A DNA stretch of 64,000 nucleotides from 2-01-FULL-40-13 sp964433155 (GCA_964433155.1 CAYSQE010000002.1:1-64000); one strand, 5' to 3'. Numbered from the stretch's first letter, positions 25,883-33,914 are shown. Numbers and translations: made by a program. The notes: generated from the sequence alone by a model not told the origin.

Positions 25883-26365
25883 TTAGACTTCTCCTTCTAA
25901 ATCTTTAATCGTCTTTCTTATTAAGTCAAAAGAAAATCCTCTTCGGGAAAGAAATGCGGCTGCTTTTTCGAAGCGTTCTTTTTTAGATAAAGATTGAAAA
26001 CGGCGCCATTTGGACTGAAGTGCATGAAAAGCTAGTTCTTCTTCTGGTTGTGTGTGTTGCGAAAAATATTCATCTATCAACTCTTTTGCAATTCCAAACC
26101 GTAAGAGCTCTCCTTTTAAGACAAACTGACTTTTAGGTTTACTTATGTTTCTTTGCTCAACAAACCACCTGACAAATTCTTTATCATTGATCACGTTCTG
26201 TTGTTCTAAATCTTTTATTGCTTCTTCTACTAAATCTCTTGACCAGTGTCTTTTCTCTGTTTTTTTATTTAGATAGTCACGGACTTCCTTCTTTGTCCTC
26301 GGCCGAAATTTTAAGTAAAAATATGCATAATTGAGAAGAACCTGAAGATCGTCATTAGAGACCAT
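25883..26365 (-). CDS. recX: Regulatory protein RecX
   Basis: 160 residues: YAYFYLKFRPRTKKEVRDYL, DLVEEAIKDLEQQNVINDKEFVRWFVEQR and FEKAAAFLSRRGFSFDLIRKTI are the three helical repeats of RecX, which limits RecA filament growth. It lies downstream of recA in the same direction, separated by 122 bp filled with a GCGAAT/ATTCG repeat array. Confidence 0.9.
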   Translation of the reverse strand: MVSNDDLQVLLNYAYFYLKFRPRTKKEVRDYLNKKTEKRHWSRDLVEEAIKDLEQQNVINDKEFVRWFVEQRNISKPKSQFVLKGELLRFGIAKELIDEYFSQHTQPEEELAFHALQSKWRRFQSLSKKERFEKAAAFLSRRGFSFDLIRKTIKDLEGEV

Positions 26366-26370
26366 AAATA

Positions 26371-26482
26371 TGATACGAATGATGCGAATCTTTATGCGAA
26401 TGCCTCAAATGTGCGAATACTGTTTACAAAGTCAGAATTAGCATATTCGTATCATTTGCATATTATTCGTAGGTTCGTATCA
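26371..26482. repeat. Array of GCGAAT / TTCGTATCA inverted words
   Basis: TGATACGAA (26371-26379) is followed by three (A/G)TGCGAAT words in one orientation. After a central spacer, TTCGTATCA occurs twice (26446-26454 and 26474-26482) with an ATTCG word between. The whole stretch can fold back on itself. It fills the recA-recX gap. I see no gene and no terminator T-run here. Confidence 0.7.
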
Positions 26483-26487
26483 CGTCT

Positions 26488-27510
26488 TTACTTTTTCCCC
26501 ATCATCTTCTCCATCACTTCTTTTACAAGATGTTGTTTCAATTTATGATCTTGCGCAAGACTTAATTTAACTTGTTCCTTACCTTGTCCTAATAGTTTAT
26601 CTCCTAGTTTTAGGAATGCTCCGTTTTTCGTAAGTACTCCAGAGTTAATAGCTGCGTCTACCAATCCCTCTTCTTTGTCGATCCCCTCTGCGGTTATCAC
26701 GATTTCCGCATCTTTGAAGGGAGGAGCAACTTTGTTTTTAACGATCTTCACTCTTATGCGAGCTCCATATACTTGATTATTTTTTTTCAGCGTCTCTATT
26801 TTACGTACATCCATACGGATTGAACAATAAAACTTGAGAGCTAGTCCACCTGGCGTTGTCTCAGGATTACCAAACATGATGCCAATTTTGAGCCTAATTT
26901 GATTGGTGAAGACTATTGTTGTTTTCGATTTAGAAACAACTCCGGTAAGTTTTCTCAACGCTTGCGACATAAGCCTGGCCTGAAGTCCCATTTGCGCATC
27001 TCCCATCTCGCCTTCAATTTCAGCACGTGGGACAAGGGCTGCTACAGAGTCCACAACAACCAGATCAACACCACCAGATCGAATGAGCTGTTCAGCAATC
27101 TCCAGTGCCTGTTCGCCTGTGTCAGGCTGCGAAACCAAAAGATCGTCAAGATTTACTCCAATAAGTCTCGCCCAGGCAGGATCAAGCGCGTGCTCTGCGT
27201 CAATAAATGCAGCAATTCCTCCTGATCTTTGCGTTTCTGCGATTAAAGAGAGACAAACTGTGGTTTTTCCCGAGGCTTCGGGGCCAAAAATTTCTATAAT
27301 TCTTCCTTTTGGTATACCCCCTACTCCAAGAGCAATATCCAGTGGCAAAATTCCTGTTTTGAGAACGTCAACAGATGTTGCAGGGCCTTCTCCTAAACGC
27401 ATGATTGAACCTTTTCCAAACTGCTTTTGAATCTGCTCAATCGCTAGCATCACCGCCTGCTTTTTTGGTCCAAGCTGAGATTGGCCATCATTTTTGTTTG
27501 CTGTTCTCAT
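26488..27510 (-). CDS. recA: Recombinase RecA
   Basis: 340 residues from the ATG at 27510, which has an AGGA four bases upstream; an in-frame start 27 nt further upstream is possible but has no support. The Walker A GPEASGKTT, the LLVSQPDTGEQALEI and VVDSVAALVPRAEIEGEMGD blocks, the L2 loop with NQIRLKIGIMFGNPETTPGGLALKF, and the helical C-terminus are all present. It carries out strand exchange and triggers LexA cleavage. No GAACnnnnGTTC box is visible upstream, unlike lexA. Confidence 0.97.
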   Translation of the reverse strand: MRTANKNDGQSQLGPKKQAVMLAIEQIQKQFGKGSIMRLGEGPATSVDVLKTGILPLDIALGVGGIPKGRIIEIFGPEASGKTTVCLSLIAETQRSGGIAAFIDAEHALDPAWARLIGVNLDDLLVSQPDTGEQALEIAEQLIRSGGVDLVVVDSVAALVPRAEIEGEMGDAQMGLQARLMSQALRKLTGVVSKSKTTIVFTNQIRLKIGIMFGNPETTPGGLALKFYCSIRMDVRKIETLKKNNQVYGARIRVKIVKNKVAPPFKDAEIVITAEGIDKEEGLVDAAINSGVLTKNGAFLKLGDKLLGQGKEQVKLSLAQDHKLKQHLVKEVMEKMMGKK

Positions 27511-27528
27511 AATTTCCTGAAGAATTAT

Positions 27529-27613
27529 TAATACCACTACGCTCCGAACATTCGGAGCTTCGTTAGGTATTATGCCAACCGTAGTCCCGAGTGCTCGGGA
27601 CGAAGTGGCATAA
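27529..27613. repeat. Two nested palindromes in the recA leader
   Basis: Element 1 (27529-27572) has outer arms TAATACC/GGTATTA and an inner stem GCTCCGAA/TTCGGAGC. Element 2 (27570-27613) has outer arms TTATGCCA/TGGCATAA and an inner stem GTCCCGAG/CTCGGGAC. They share the same two-tier design, overlap by 3 bp and are GC-rich against the surroundings. They lie 20-100 nt before the recA start, so they would form strong structure in any recA leader RNA. Confidence 0.8.
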
Positions 27614-27674
27614 CGCCTATATTATTAACTATGATTGTTAAAATTACAATAGATTATAATCCACAAATTTTTGT

Positions 27675-28604
27675 TTAAAAGACGTAGATCAATCCAATCA
27701 CAATCACTCCCCACAAAAATATAGTGACAATTAAAGGGATATCTGTGGTTATGATTTTTTCTGGACGCTCACCTTCATATTTTTCATAAAGAAGTTGTGC
27801 ATAACGGGCTATGCCGTATGTTACAAGCGGGATGGTCGTCATCATCCACTTTCTAGACTCAAACGAAGAAATAGCGAGCGTCTCGAGGATGTAACTTGAA
27901 ATAAAAGTTGTCACTTGAGGAACCCTTTCAACATATGTATATGTGGAATAGGCAAGTATCGTAGCTGCTCCAAACGTATAGGTTAAAAAGTCTAAAAAGT
28001 GTTCATTGTAGTGATACAAAGAAACACGTCCTTCTCTTCCATGGGCAACCAGCTCTGCGTGTCGTTTGACAGAACCCATAAAAAGCGAGATAAAAAATAT
28101 TGTTAGAAGCAACCATATGGGAATATGAAAACCGGTTGCGACCTCACCAGCAAATGTCCTAATCATAAATGAAAACGAGATGCTAAAAATGTCTATGACA
28201 GGATATTTTTTAAGATATAGTGAATAAAAAAAGTGGAGAAGAATAAAGATAAAGCTCAAGAAAAAAAATGACAGAGAAAAGAAAAGTGAGGAGATAAGTG
28301 AAATTAACGTCAGAAGGAAAACGATAAATGTTGCCTCAGGTATGGTAACTTTTCCTGATGCGATGGGGCGAAACTTTTTGATTGGGTGTTTTTTGTCATA
28401 TGAATAATCAATTATGTCGTTGAGGACATATGAAGTTGATGAAAGTAGACAAAAAATAAAAAAACCAATAAACGTCTTTAAAAAAAGATCTAACTCGAAA
28501 AGTTTACCTGAAAAAATAATTGCGGTAAAAACGACAAGATTTTTGACCCATTGATTGACACGAAGCGTGCGAAGAAGAATGAAGAATTTTTCCTTATTCA
28601 TCAT
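27675..28604 (-). CDS. UbiA-family polyprenyl-phosphate phosphoribosyltransferase
   Basis: 309 residues, eight or nine membrane helices. LRVNQWVKNLVVFTAIIFSG, YVLNDIIDYSYDKKHPIKKFRPIASGKV (with the NDxxD metal motif) and the second Asp-containing loop (DIFSISFSFMIRTFAGEVA) match decaprenyl-phosphate phosphoribosyltransferases (the Rv3806c type) more closely than quinone prenyltransferases. It would transfer 5-phosphoribose from PRPP to a lipid carrier for pentose-containing surface glycans. It diverges from the sugar-phosphate isomerase gene. Confidence 0.8.
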   Translation of the reverse strand: MMNKEKFFILLRTLRVNQWVKNLVVFTAIIFSGKLFELDLFLKTFIGFFIFCLLSSTSYVLNDIIDYSYDKKHPIKKFRPIASGKVTIPEATFIVFLLTLISLISSLFFSLSFFFLSFIFILLHFFYSLYLKKYPVIDIFSISFSFMIRTFAGEVATGFHIPIWLLLTIFFISLFMGSVKRHAELVAHGREGRVSLYHYNEHFLDFLTYTFGAATILAYSTYTYVERVPQVTTFISSYILETLAISSFESRKWMMTTIPLVTYGIARYAQLLYEKYEGERPEKIITTDIPLIVTIFLWGVIVIGLIYVF

Positions 28605-28649
28605 GTTGCATTATACTACATTCATTAGTATGTTAAAATAATCTTCTTG

Positions 28650-29732
28650 ATGAAAAACCTCGACGATATTGGCTCACTAAAAAATTTGGATAAGTCCAAC
28701 GTATATGGTTCTGTCGAAGAGTTAAACAAACAATGCCTACATGCTTGGGAAGCAACTAAAAATCTCGTCGTTCCCTCATCCTATCGAAATGTAAATAAAA
28801 TATTAATGACTGGGATGGGGGGATCAGGATTAGGAGCAAGAATCATTGAGTCTGTCTATAGTTCATCGCTTAGATATCCCTTAGCCAGACTAAATGATTA
28901 CAATCTGCCTAAGTGGGTCGACAAAAATACGCTAATTATCTGTTCTAGTTTTTCGGGTACAACCGAGGAGACTATCGAAAACGCTCGACAAGCACAAGCT
29001 AAAAAAACAAAGTGGATGGCTATTGGCGCAGGAGGCACGCTTATTGACTTGGCGAAAAAATTTAAAGTTCCCTACTATAAAATTGACCCAAAATATAATC
29101 CGTCTCATCAGCCAAGATTAGCCATAGGTTATTCTGTAGTTGGCCAGCTTGTATTGGCATCAAAGACTGGGATAATCAACTTTACCGAAAAAGAAGTTAA
29201 ACGAATTGTTGAGGCGATGAGGAAGATGACAGCCGGCTTGAAGATATCTACGCCTAGAGAAAGAAATTTGGCTAAAAAAATTGCTCAGAAACTGTATGGA
29301 AAAAAGGTAGTCTTTGTTGCGTCAAGACACTTAGTTGCAGCCGCCCACACGGCTAAAAATCAAATGAACGAAAATGCCAAACATTTTTCCGTAATTTTTG
29401 ATATACCTGAGTTGAATCATCATTTAATGGAGGGACTGCGCTTTCCTTCCTCAAATCAAAAAGATCTCGTCTTTGTCTTTGTTAAATCAAAACTTTATCC
29501 AAAACGCATTCAACAGCGATTCGACATTACCGAAGATGTGGTGAAAAAAAATAAAGTGGAAACGCTTACCTGGCAAGCTAAAAGTTTAGATCATCTGTCT
29601 CAGGCTTTTGAGTTTATCCAATTGTTTGGATTCGTAAATTTCTATCTTTCGATGCTTAATGACCTTGACCCGGCCGCAATTCCCTGGGTCGATTATTTTA
29701 AGACAAAACTTGGCCAACCGTTAGGCAAGTAA
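28650..29732 (+). CDS. Bifunctional phosphoglucose/phosphomannose isomerase
   Basis: 360 residues from the ATG at 28650 (a TTG at 28647 is also possible). ILMTGMGGSGLGARI, CSSFSGTTEETIENARQA and the later PELNHHLMEGL form the two-SIS-domain PGI/PMI family of archaea and some bacteria. It interconverts glucose-6-P, fructose-6-P and mannose-6-P. An extended -10 (TGTTAAAAT, box 28634-28639) lies upstream. It links central sugar metabolism to the glycan genes. Confidence 0.88.
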   Translation: MKNLDDIGSLKNLDKSNVYGSVEELNKQCLHAWEATKNLVVPSSYRNVNKILMTGMGGSGLGARIIESVYSSSLRYPLARLNDYNLPKWVDKNTLIICSSFSGTTEETIENARQAQAKKTKWMAIGAGGTLIDLAKKFKVPYYKIDPKYNPSHQPRLAIGYSVVGQLVLASKTGIINFTEKEVKRIVEAMRKMTAGLKISTPRERNLAKKIAQKLYGKKVVFVASRHLVAAAHTAKNQMNENAKHFSVIFDIPELNHHLMEGLRFPSSNQKDLVFVFVKSKLYPKRIQQRFDITEDVVKKNKVETLTWQAKSLDHLSQAFEFIQLFGFVNFYLSMLNDLDPAAIPWVDYFKTKLGQPLGK

Positions 29733-29735
29733 AAA

Positions 29736-30218
29736 TTAAAGCTTGTAGCCAAATCTTCGCAGGAGTTCTTTTCGGCCGTCTACTTCATTTTTCTTTTCAA
29801 CTCCAAGCGGAGTCCCTCCGTCAACTACCCCTAAAATTGCTCTACCCTGTTTTGTTTGGGCGACAATGACTTCTACAGAGTTTGCCGTTGCGCAAAAAAT
29901 AGTCACAATCTCTGAAATATTTTTTATTCGATTTAAGACGTTTACCGGAAAAGCATTTTTTAGGAAGATAAAAAGCGAGTGGCCGCAAGCTACACGTTTT
30001 GCATTATCGATTGATAGTTTAATTATCTCGTCATCTGTGCCAGAAGTCCGGATCTTTCTGGGGCCAGAAGCCTCACAAAAAGCAATGCCAAACTTTATTC
30101 CGGGAACAGCTTCAACCAAGGTCTCGTGTACGTCTTCGACTGTTTTTATGAAGTGTGATTGAGCCAGAATAAAATTAATTTCGGCTGGTTTTTTGATTTT
30201 GACTGAAACGAATTTCAT
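29736..30218 (-). CDS. Adenosine-specific kinase (PF04008)
   Basis: 160 residues, full length for the family first described in archaea. GIKFGIAFCEASGPRKIRTSGTDDE, NAKRVACGHSLFIFLKNAFPVNVLNRIK, IFCATANSVEVIVAQT and GRAILGVVDGGTPLGVE are its signature blocks. The family name comes from adenosine binding and structural work; enzymatic evidence is thin. It overlaps the downstream end of the PIN toxin gene by 4 nt, which may be chance packing. Confidence 0.88.
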   Translation of the reverse strand: MKFVSVKIKKPAEINFILAQSHFIKTVEDVHETLVEAVPGIKFGIAFCEASGPRKIRTSGTDDEIIKLSIDNAKRVACGHSLFIFLKNAFPVNVLNRIKNISEIVTIFCATANSVEVIVAQTKQGRAILGVVDGGTPLGVEKKNEVDGRKELLRRFGYKL

Positions 30219-30604
30219 ATTTTTTGTAATGTTTGATCAAGAGTTAAAAGTTTTATTTTCAATTGTTTGACTAAATACAGATAAGAAGCGTCATAAAAAC
30301 TTAAATTATTTAAGACAGCAAGTTTTAAAACTTCAAAATAATCAACATCTTCTTCTACAATATCAAGCTCATGAAAATTCTCAAATAATAGAAAAGCTCT
30401 GGATTTTTCAACCTTTTTTCTCAAGACTTTTGATCTCAGACTATTACCAACTTCATATTTCAAGAGTGAGGGGGCAACAAATTTTACTTCATGTTTTGCC
30501 TGTCTCTCAAATACTGACTCTACATCTTTATTCCCTTCATCCAAGAGAAATGCGAGTACAAAAGAAGAATCAATAACAAATATCCGATCAGAGTTTTCTA
30601 CCAT
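30215..30604 (-). CDS. VapC-type PIN-domain toxin
   Basis: 129 residues: FVIDSSFVLAFLLDEG (first Asp), KYEVGNSLR (Glu), LSFYDASYLYLVKQLKIKLLTLDQTLQ (Asp pair). It is a ribonuclease toxin of the VapC class. Its start overlaps the antitoxin end by 17 nt, and its stop overlaps the adenosine kinase-like start by 4 nt. Confidence 0.85.
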   Translation of the reverse strand: MVENSDRIFVIDSSFVLAFLLDEGNKDVESVFERQAKHEVKFVAPSLLKYEVGNSLRSKVLRKKVEKSRAFLLFENFHELDIVEEDVDYFEVLKLAVLNNLSFYDASYLYLVKQLKIKLLTLDQTLQKI

Positions 30605-30836
30605 AGTTTATGGATTCTTTTATTTCCTTAGCGGTTGTATGGCCCAATCCCTTTTTTAATCGTAATATATTCTGAAACGCCTTCATTCTTTTTTGATTGG
30701 TTTGAGGCTTAAAATATACTTTGATCACGGCGTTTCTCACCAATTCTCCAACAGAAGTTTTACCCTTATTAGCAAGAGTTACTAAATATTTAAACGTCTG
30801 CTCGTCAAACAAAATATTTGTTCTTTTGGTTAACAT
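30588..30836 (-). CDS. Ribbon-helix-helix antitoxin
   Basis: 82 residues. KRTNILFDEQTFKYLVTLANKGKTSVGELVRNAVIKVYF is a CopG/Arc-type ribbon-helix-helix domain (strand then two helices). The C-terminal tail should wrap around the PIN toxin. A perfect palindrome overlaps its start codon. Confidence 0.82.
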   Translation of the reverse strand: MLTKRTNILFDEQTFKYLVTLANKGKTSVGELVRNAVIKVYFKPQTNQKRMKAFQNILRLKKGLGHTTAKEIKESINYGRKL

Positions 30837-30873
30837 ATGTATACATATTAATATGTGTATGTTTATTTGTCAA
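30835..30873 (-). promoter_or_regulatory. Promoter and operator of the RHH/PIN module
   Basis: TTGACA (minus, 30873-30868), 17 bp, then TAATAT (30850-30845). The palindrome ATATGTATACATAT (30835-30848) covers the -10 and the start codon region. A bound antitoxin dimer would block both polymerase and, in a leaderless message, the start codon region. Confidence 0.7.
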
Positions 30874-30879
30874 GAGCGA

Positions 30880-30987
30880 TTATTTTTTTAAATATTTATC
30901 AAGGATTTCTTTAAATGGTTCCTCTCTAAATAATTTTTTAAGCTGTGGTAAATCTTTTAACGTTAATTTTCTTATTTTAAATTTCAT
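30880..30987 (-). CDS. 35-residue ORF coupled to the hydrolase gene, possible GNAT fragment
   Basis: It starts at an ATG overlapping the hydrolase TGA (ATGA, 30987-30984) and encodes MKFKIRKLTLKDLPQLKKLF plus 15 residues. The pattern resembles the first strand and helix of GNAT acetyltransferases, so it may be a truncated relic. The four-base overlap nevertheless gives it a means of translation. It ends 7 nt before the promoter of the next toxin-antitoxin module. Confidence 0.4.
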   Translation of the reverse strand: MKFKIRKLTLKDLPQLKKLFREEPFKEILDKYLKK

Positions 30988-31613
30988 AAATAATTTTTGG
31001 GGTCTAATCTCGTCTTGCACAATTCATAAACCAGAGGAAAACTGAAAAATTTGTTATCCGCGTTAAAATGTCCCGCTCCTTTGACCATAATCACACTACT
31101 TCCCATTTTTGAGGCAAAATCGAGAGAATAGTTAGTCTTTACGTAAGGGTCGTTGTCCGAATGCAGTACGTAAGAAGTTGGGATAAGTTTTTTTAATTTC
31201 TCAAAATCAAAATCTTTTCTATAAAAACCTCTATTGACCAAGTCTATCTGCCATTCGTCTTTGGGAAGCTCGAAAAAAGGACAGACAAAAATCCCACAGT
31301 CCAGCTGAACTTTAAACGCCTCAACCGCATGGAGGATAAAAACAGGAGACAGAGAATGTCCGATAAATACTAATTGTTTATTGCTTTTAATTTCTTTTAA
31401 TACCTTCTTTTTAAAGAAATTAAGCCAGTTTGGAAGGGTTTGATTTGTGGCTTTTGCCTTTTTTTCGCCTAGCTGCGTAATAGTATCCCAGTTCTCGACA
31501 GGAAACCGCGGAGCAATCACTTCTTGATTTATCAGCTCAAGCCTTTTCTTCAAATCAGGAAACCAGTTGCCATTCGAGCTACCATATGAGCCGTGGAAAA
31601 TGACAAATTTCAT
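30984..31613 (-). CDS. RBBP9/YdeN-family alpha/beta hydrolase
   Basis: 209 residues. FVIFHGSYGSSNGNWFPDLKKRL (oxyanion loop), VFIGHSLSPVFILH (nucleophile Ser), YVLHSDNDPYVKTN (Asp) and GAGHFN (His) give the complete triad of the RBBP9/YdeN serine hydrolases. The natural substrate is unknown. TATAAT on the minus strand lies a few bases before the ATG. Confidence 0.85.
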   Translation of the reverse strand: MKFVIFHGSYGSSNGNWFPDLKKRLELINQEVIAPRFPVENWDTITQLGEKKAKATNQTLPNWLNFFKKKVLKEIKSNKQLVFIGHSLSPVFILHAVEAFKVQLDCGIFVCPFFELPKDEWQIDLVNRGFYRKDFDFEKLKKLIPTSYVLHSDNDPYVKTNYSLDFASKMGSSVIMVKGAGHFNADNKFFSFPLVYELCKTRLDPKNYL

Positions 31614-31671
31614 TCAACTATTATAATTTATCCGCATGGATAAATTAAAAGAATTACGATTTTTAAACCTT

Positions 31672-31705
31672 AAAAAACTGCGAGTCTCATATAGATGACT
31701 CGCAG
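31672..31705 (-). terminator. Intrinsic terminator of glnA
   Basis: On the minus strand CTGCGAGTC, a 10-nt loop, GACTCGCAG, then TTTTTT. It lies 13 nt after the glnA stop codon. The 9-bp stem is perfect. Confidence 0.9.
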
Positions 31706-31717
31706 ATTCTTATATCA

Positions 31718-33121
31718 CTAGATGTCAGCGTAAAAGCAAAAATCAGCTGGCGTCGGGTACAAAAGACTTTGGGTAGCCTCTTCTCGTTTTAGCGCAAGAT
31801 AGCTTTCGATCAATTCTTTACTAAAGACTCCACTCTTTATAAGCACTTTATCTTTTTCTAAAGAATCTAAACTCTCAAAAAGGCTTTTTGGGGTCTGCTC
31901 TACTGATACGTTTTCCCAGATGTTTTCATCATAAGGACCATAACCTAACTTTTTAGGGTCCAACTTCTCCTCTATCCCTGACAAACCCATCACCAGCTGT
32001 GCAGAAAACGATAAGTACGGATTGCAGACTGGGTCTGGACAGCGAAACTCAAGCCTTTTAGTTTTTTCGGCTTTGGTGAAATACATTGGAATTCTCACTG
32101 CGGCGCTTCTATTTCTTTGAGAAAATGCGATCGAGGTAGGCGCCTCAAAATGAGGAACCAGTCTTCTATAAGAGTTAATTGTTGAATTGGTGATTCCTAA
32201 AATAGTTCTAATATTTGATAAAAGTCCTCCTATATAAAACATCGCCTCTTTTGAAACTTCTCCGTAACCCTTTGGATCATAAAACACGTTTTTACCTCTC
32301 TTAAAAATACTCTGGTGCGTATGCATCCCCGATCCGTTATCGCCATAGATCGGTTTTGGTAAAAAGCAGGCGACCATTCCATATTTTTTGGCCAGGTTTC
32401 TCGCAACATATTTATAGATCATTACCTGATCAGCCATACGTAATAGACTGTTATAGCGCATGTCAATTTCAGCCTGTCCACCCGTTGCCACTTCATGATG
32501 ATGTACCTCAATCGCTACTCCTATTGATTCTAAAATCTTTACCATTTCAGATCGAAACGCTTGAAATTTATCATAAGGGGGAACAGGAAAATAACCTAGT
32601 TTTGGAGGAATTGGGTATCCATCGTTTACCTCGATATTTGGATCACCAAATTCCGCGCTTGATATGAAGACATCTGAAAAATGTGGCGAAAGATGATAAT
32701 TTAATCTTTCAAATACAAAAAATTCGAGTTCGGGTCCCCAATAAGAAACATCGCCTATTTTAGTTTTTTTCAAATAATCTTCAGCCTTTTTTGCTGTCCA
32801 TCGGGGATCCTTTTCAAAATGATTATTAGTTGTTGGATCATCGATATCGCAGATAACAGAAAGCGTCTTTTCGAAAAAAGGATCAAGAAAAAGAGTCAAG
32901 ATGTCTGGTTTTAGAAGCATATCGCTTTCGTAAATAGACTGGAATCCTCGTATACTTGAACCGTCAAATCCATACCCTTTTTTGATGTTATCATTTGTAA
33001 ACTCTCGGGCAGGAATAGTCATATGTTGCCAGACTCCGCGAAGATCAACAAACTTTAAATCGATAAAATCAACACTGCCATTTTTAATCAGAGAAAAAGC
33101 TTTTCTGGTATCCATACTCAT
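31718..33121 (-). CDS. glnA: Glutamine synthetase, type I
   Basis: 467 residues, the usual GSI length. GYGFDGSSIRGFQSI, WGPELEFFVF, NGSGMHTHQSIF, and KTKRLEFRCPDPVCNPYLSFSAQL are the substrate, metal and ATP sites. The adenylylation segment usually written NLYDLP is not recognisable (ENIWENV occupies the region), so covalent control is unlikely. Its promoter begins within the end of the upstream GAF-ANTAR gene, and the leader carries a two-hairpin ANTAR-type motif. This points to control at the RNA level. Confidence 0.95.
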   Translation of the reverse strand: MSMDTRKAFSLIKNGSVDFIDLKFVDLRGVWQHMTIPAREFTNDNIKKGYGFDGSSIRGFQSIYESDMLLKPDILTLFLDPFFEKTLSVICDIDDPTTNNHFEKDPRWTAKKAEDYLKKTKIGDVSYWGPELEFFVFERLNYHLSPHFSDVFISSAEFGDPNIEVNDGYPIPPKLGYFPVPPYDKFQAFRSEMVKILESIGVAIEVHHHEVATGGQAEIDMRYNSLLRMADQVMIYKYVARNLAKKYGMVACFLPKPIYGDNGSGMHTHQSIFKRGKNVFYDPKGYGEVSKEAMFYIGGLLSNIRTILGITNSTINSYRRLVPHFEAPTSIAFSQRNRSAAVRIPMYFTKAEKTKRLEFRCPDPVCNPYLSFSAQLVMGLSGIEEKLDPKKLGYGPYDENIWENVSVEQTPKSLFESLDSLEKDKVLIKSGVFSKELIESYLALKREEATQSLLYPTPADFCFYADI

Positions 33122-33144
33122 TAAACGAATTGATAATTGTGATG

Positions 33145-33185
33145 AAGACCGCTGTGTCTTTATGCAGTTCTTCTCCGTTGAAGAA
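33145..33185 (-). promoter_or_regulatory. Candidate ANTAR-responsive dual-hairpin leader of glnA
   Basis: On the minus strand, hairpin 1 is TTCTTC-AACGGA-GAAGAA (33185-33168). After 7 nt, hairpin 2 is AAGAC-ACAGCG-GTCTT (33160-33145). Both have 6-nt loops with A at position 1 and G at position 4, exactly the rule known for RNA targets of ANTAR proteins. Hairpin 1 begins about one base after the predicted transcript start. No obvious terminator follows in the 23 nt before the glnA start, so the output could be translational or stability control. Confidence 0.78.
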
Positions 33186-33192
33186 TTTGAAA

Positions 33193-33222
33193 ATTATAAA
33201 AGAAGCGTTGATGATTTGTCAA
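33193..33222 (-). promoter_or_regulatory. glnA promoter
   Basis: TTGACA (minus, 33222-33217), 18-bp spacer, TATAAT (33198-33193), both perfect. The TTGACA overlaps the TGA stop of the GAF-ANTAR gene. The predicted start is near 33186, giving a leader of about 65 nt, long for this genome, where leaderless starts prevail. Confidence 0.88.
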
Positions 33223-33914
33223 CTGATTTTTGAGACAAGGATGACTGCTTCGGCTATATCTTTGATAGACTTCCTCATTTTCATTGCCTCGCCTCTTAGC
33301 ATTGTATAAGCGGCCTCCTCATCAATTTCTCTTTGTTTCATAAGGAGTCCCTTGGCTTTCTCAACTATTTTTCTCTCCTTGAGTTTTGTTTCCAGACGTC
33401 CAACTTTCCTTTCAAGGACAATCTTCTCAAAAGCCGAGGCTATGATTTTTACAACCGCTTCAATAGTTTTAATTTGGTTTGGGGAAAATGTATACGAGTC
33501 TCTATTCTGAAGATTGATAACGCCAACCACTCCTTCTTTATCAACAATTGGCACTGATAAAAATGCTTCAAATCGATCCTCAGGAAGCTCTTTGAAGAAT
33601 TTAAATCGCTCATCTTTATAGGCCTTTTCTTCGAGTACCGCTGTCTTCTTGTGAGCTGCGACCCAGCCGGTGATTCCCTCTCCCCATCTCAATCTAATTC
33701 TCCCTAAGAGTTTTTCATGCGGTTTTTTGGATGCAACCAGAATCAGCTCTTTTTTTTCTCGGTCATAAAAATAGATAAGACATGATTCAACGGGAATAAT
33801 TTTGAGGATAAGCCTTATTAACTTGTTTAAAAATTCCTGAAAATCATAGGAGTTAAAAACGACGAGTTTAGAGAGAAGATCGATAGTTTCTGCAAATGAA
33901 GATTGTCTTAACAT
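33219..33914 (-). CDS. GAF-ANTAR RNA-binding regulator
   Basis: 231 residues: an N-terminal GAF sensor domain (about 20-165; GEGITGWVAAHKKTAVLEE, FLSVPIVDKEGVVGVINLQNRD), a coiled linker, and a C-terminal ANTAR domain (KLKERKIVEKAKGLLMKQREIDEEAAYTMLRGEAMKMRKSIKDIAEAV). ANTAR proteins bind paired hexaloop hairpins and control nitrogen genes. The GAF domain would sense a small ligand such as glutamine, nitrate or a nucleotide, but which one cannot be read from sequence. glnA follows in the same direction with a matching RNA motif in its leader. TATAAT 6 nt before the ATG predicts a leaderless message. Confidence 0.92.
   Translation of the reverse strand: MLRQSSFAETIDLLSKLVVFNSYDFQEFLNKLIRLILKIIPVESCLIYFYDREKKELILVASKKPHEKLLGRIRLRWGEGITGWVAAHKKTAVLEEKAYKDERFKFFKELPEDRFEAFLSVPIVDKEGVVGVINLQNRDSYTFSPNQIKTIEAVVKIIASAFEKIVLERKVGRLETKLKERKIVEKAKGLLMKQREIDEEAAYTMLRGEAMKMRKSIKDIAEAVILVSKIS

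Noticed and set aside
27541..27558. CCGAACATTCGG before recA as a LexA box
   Set aside because: The GAAC-N4-GTTC spacing is not met; the sequence is the inner stem of a larger palindrome.
31636..31698. 20-codon frame MDKLKELRFLNLKKLRVSYR after a TATAAT between the hydrolase gene and glnA
   Set aside because: It runs through the glnA terminator hairpin, has no recognisable feature, and the TATAAT is better explained as the hydrolase promoter on the other strand.
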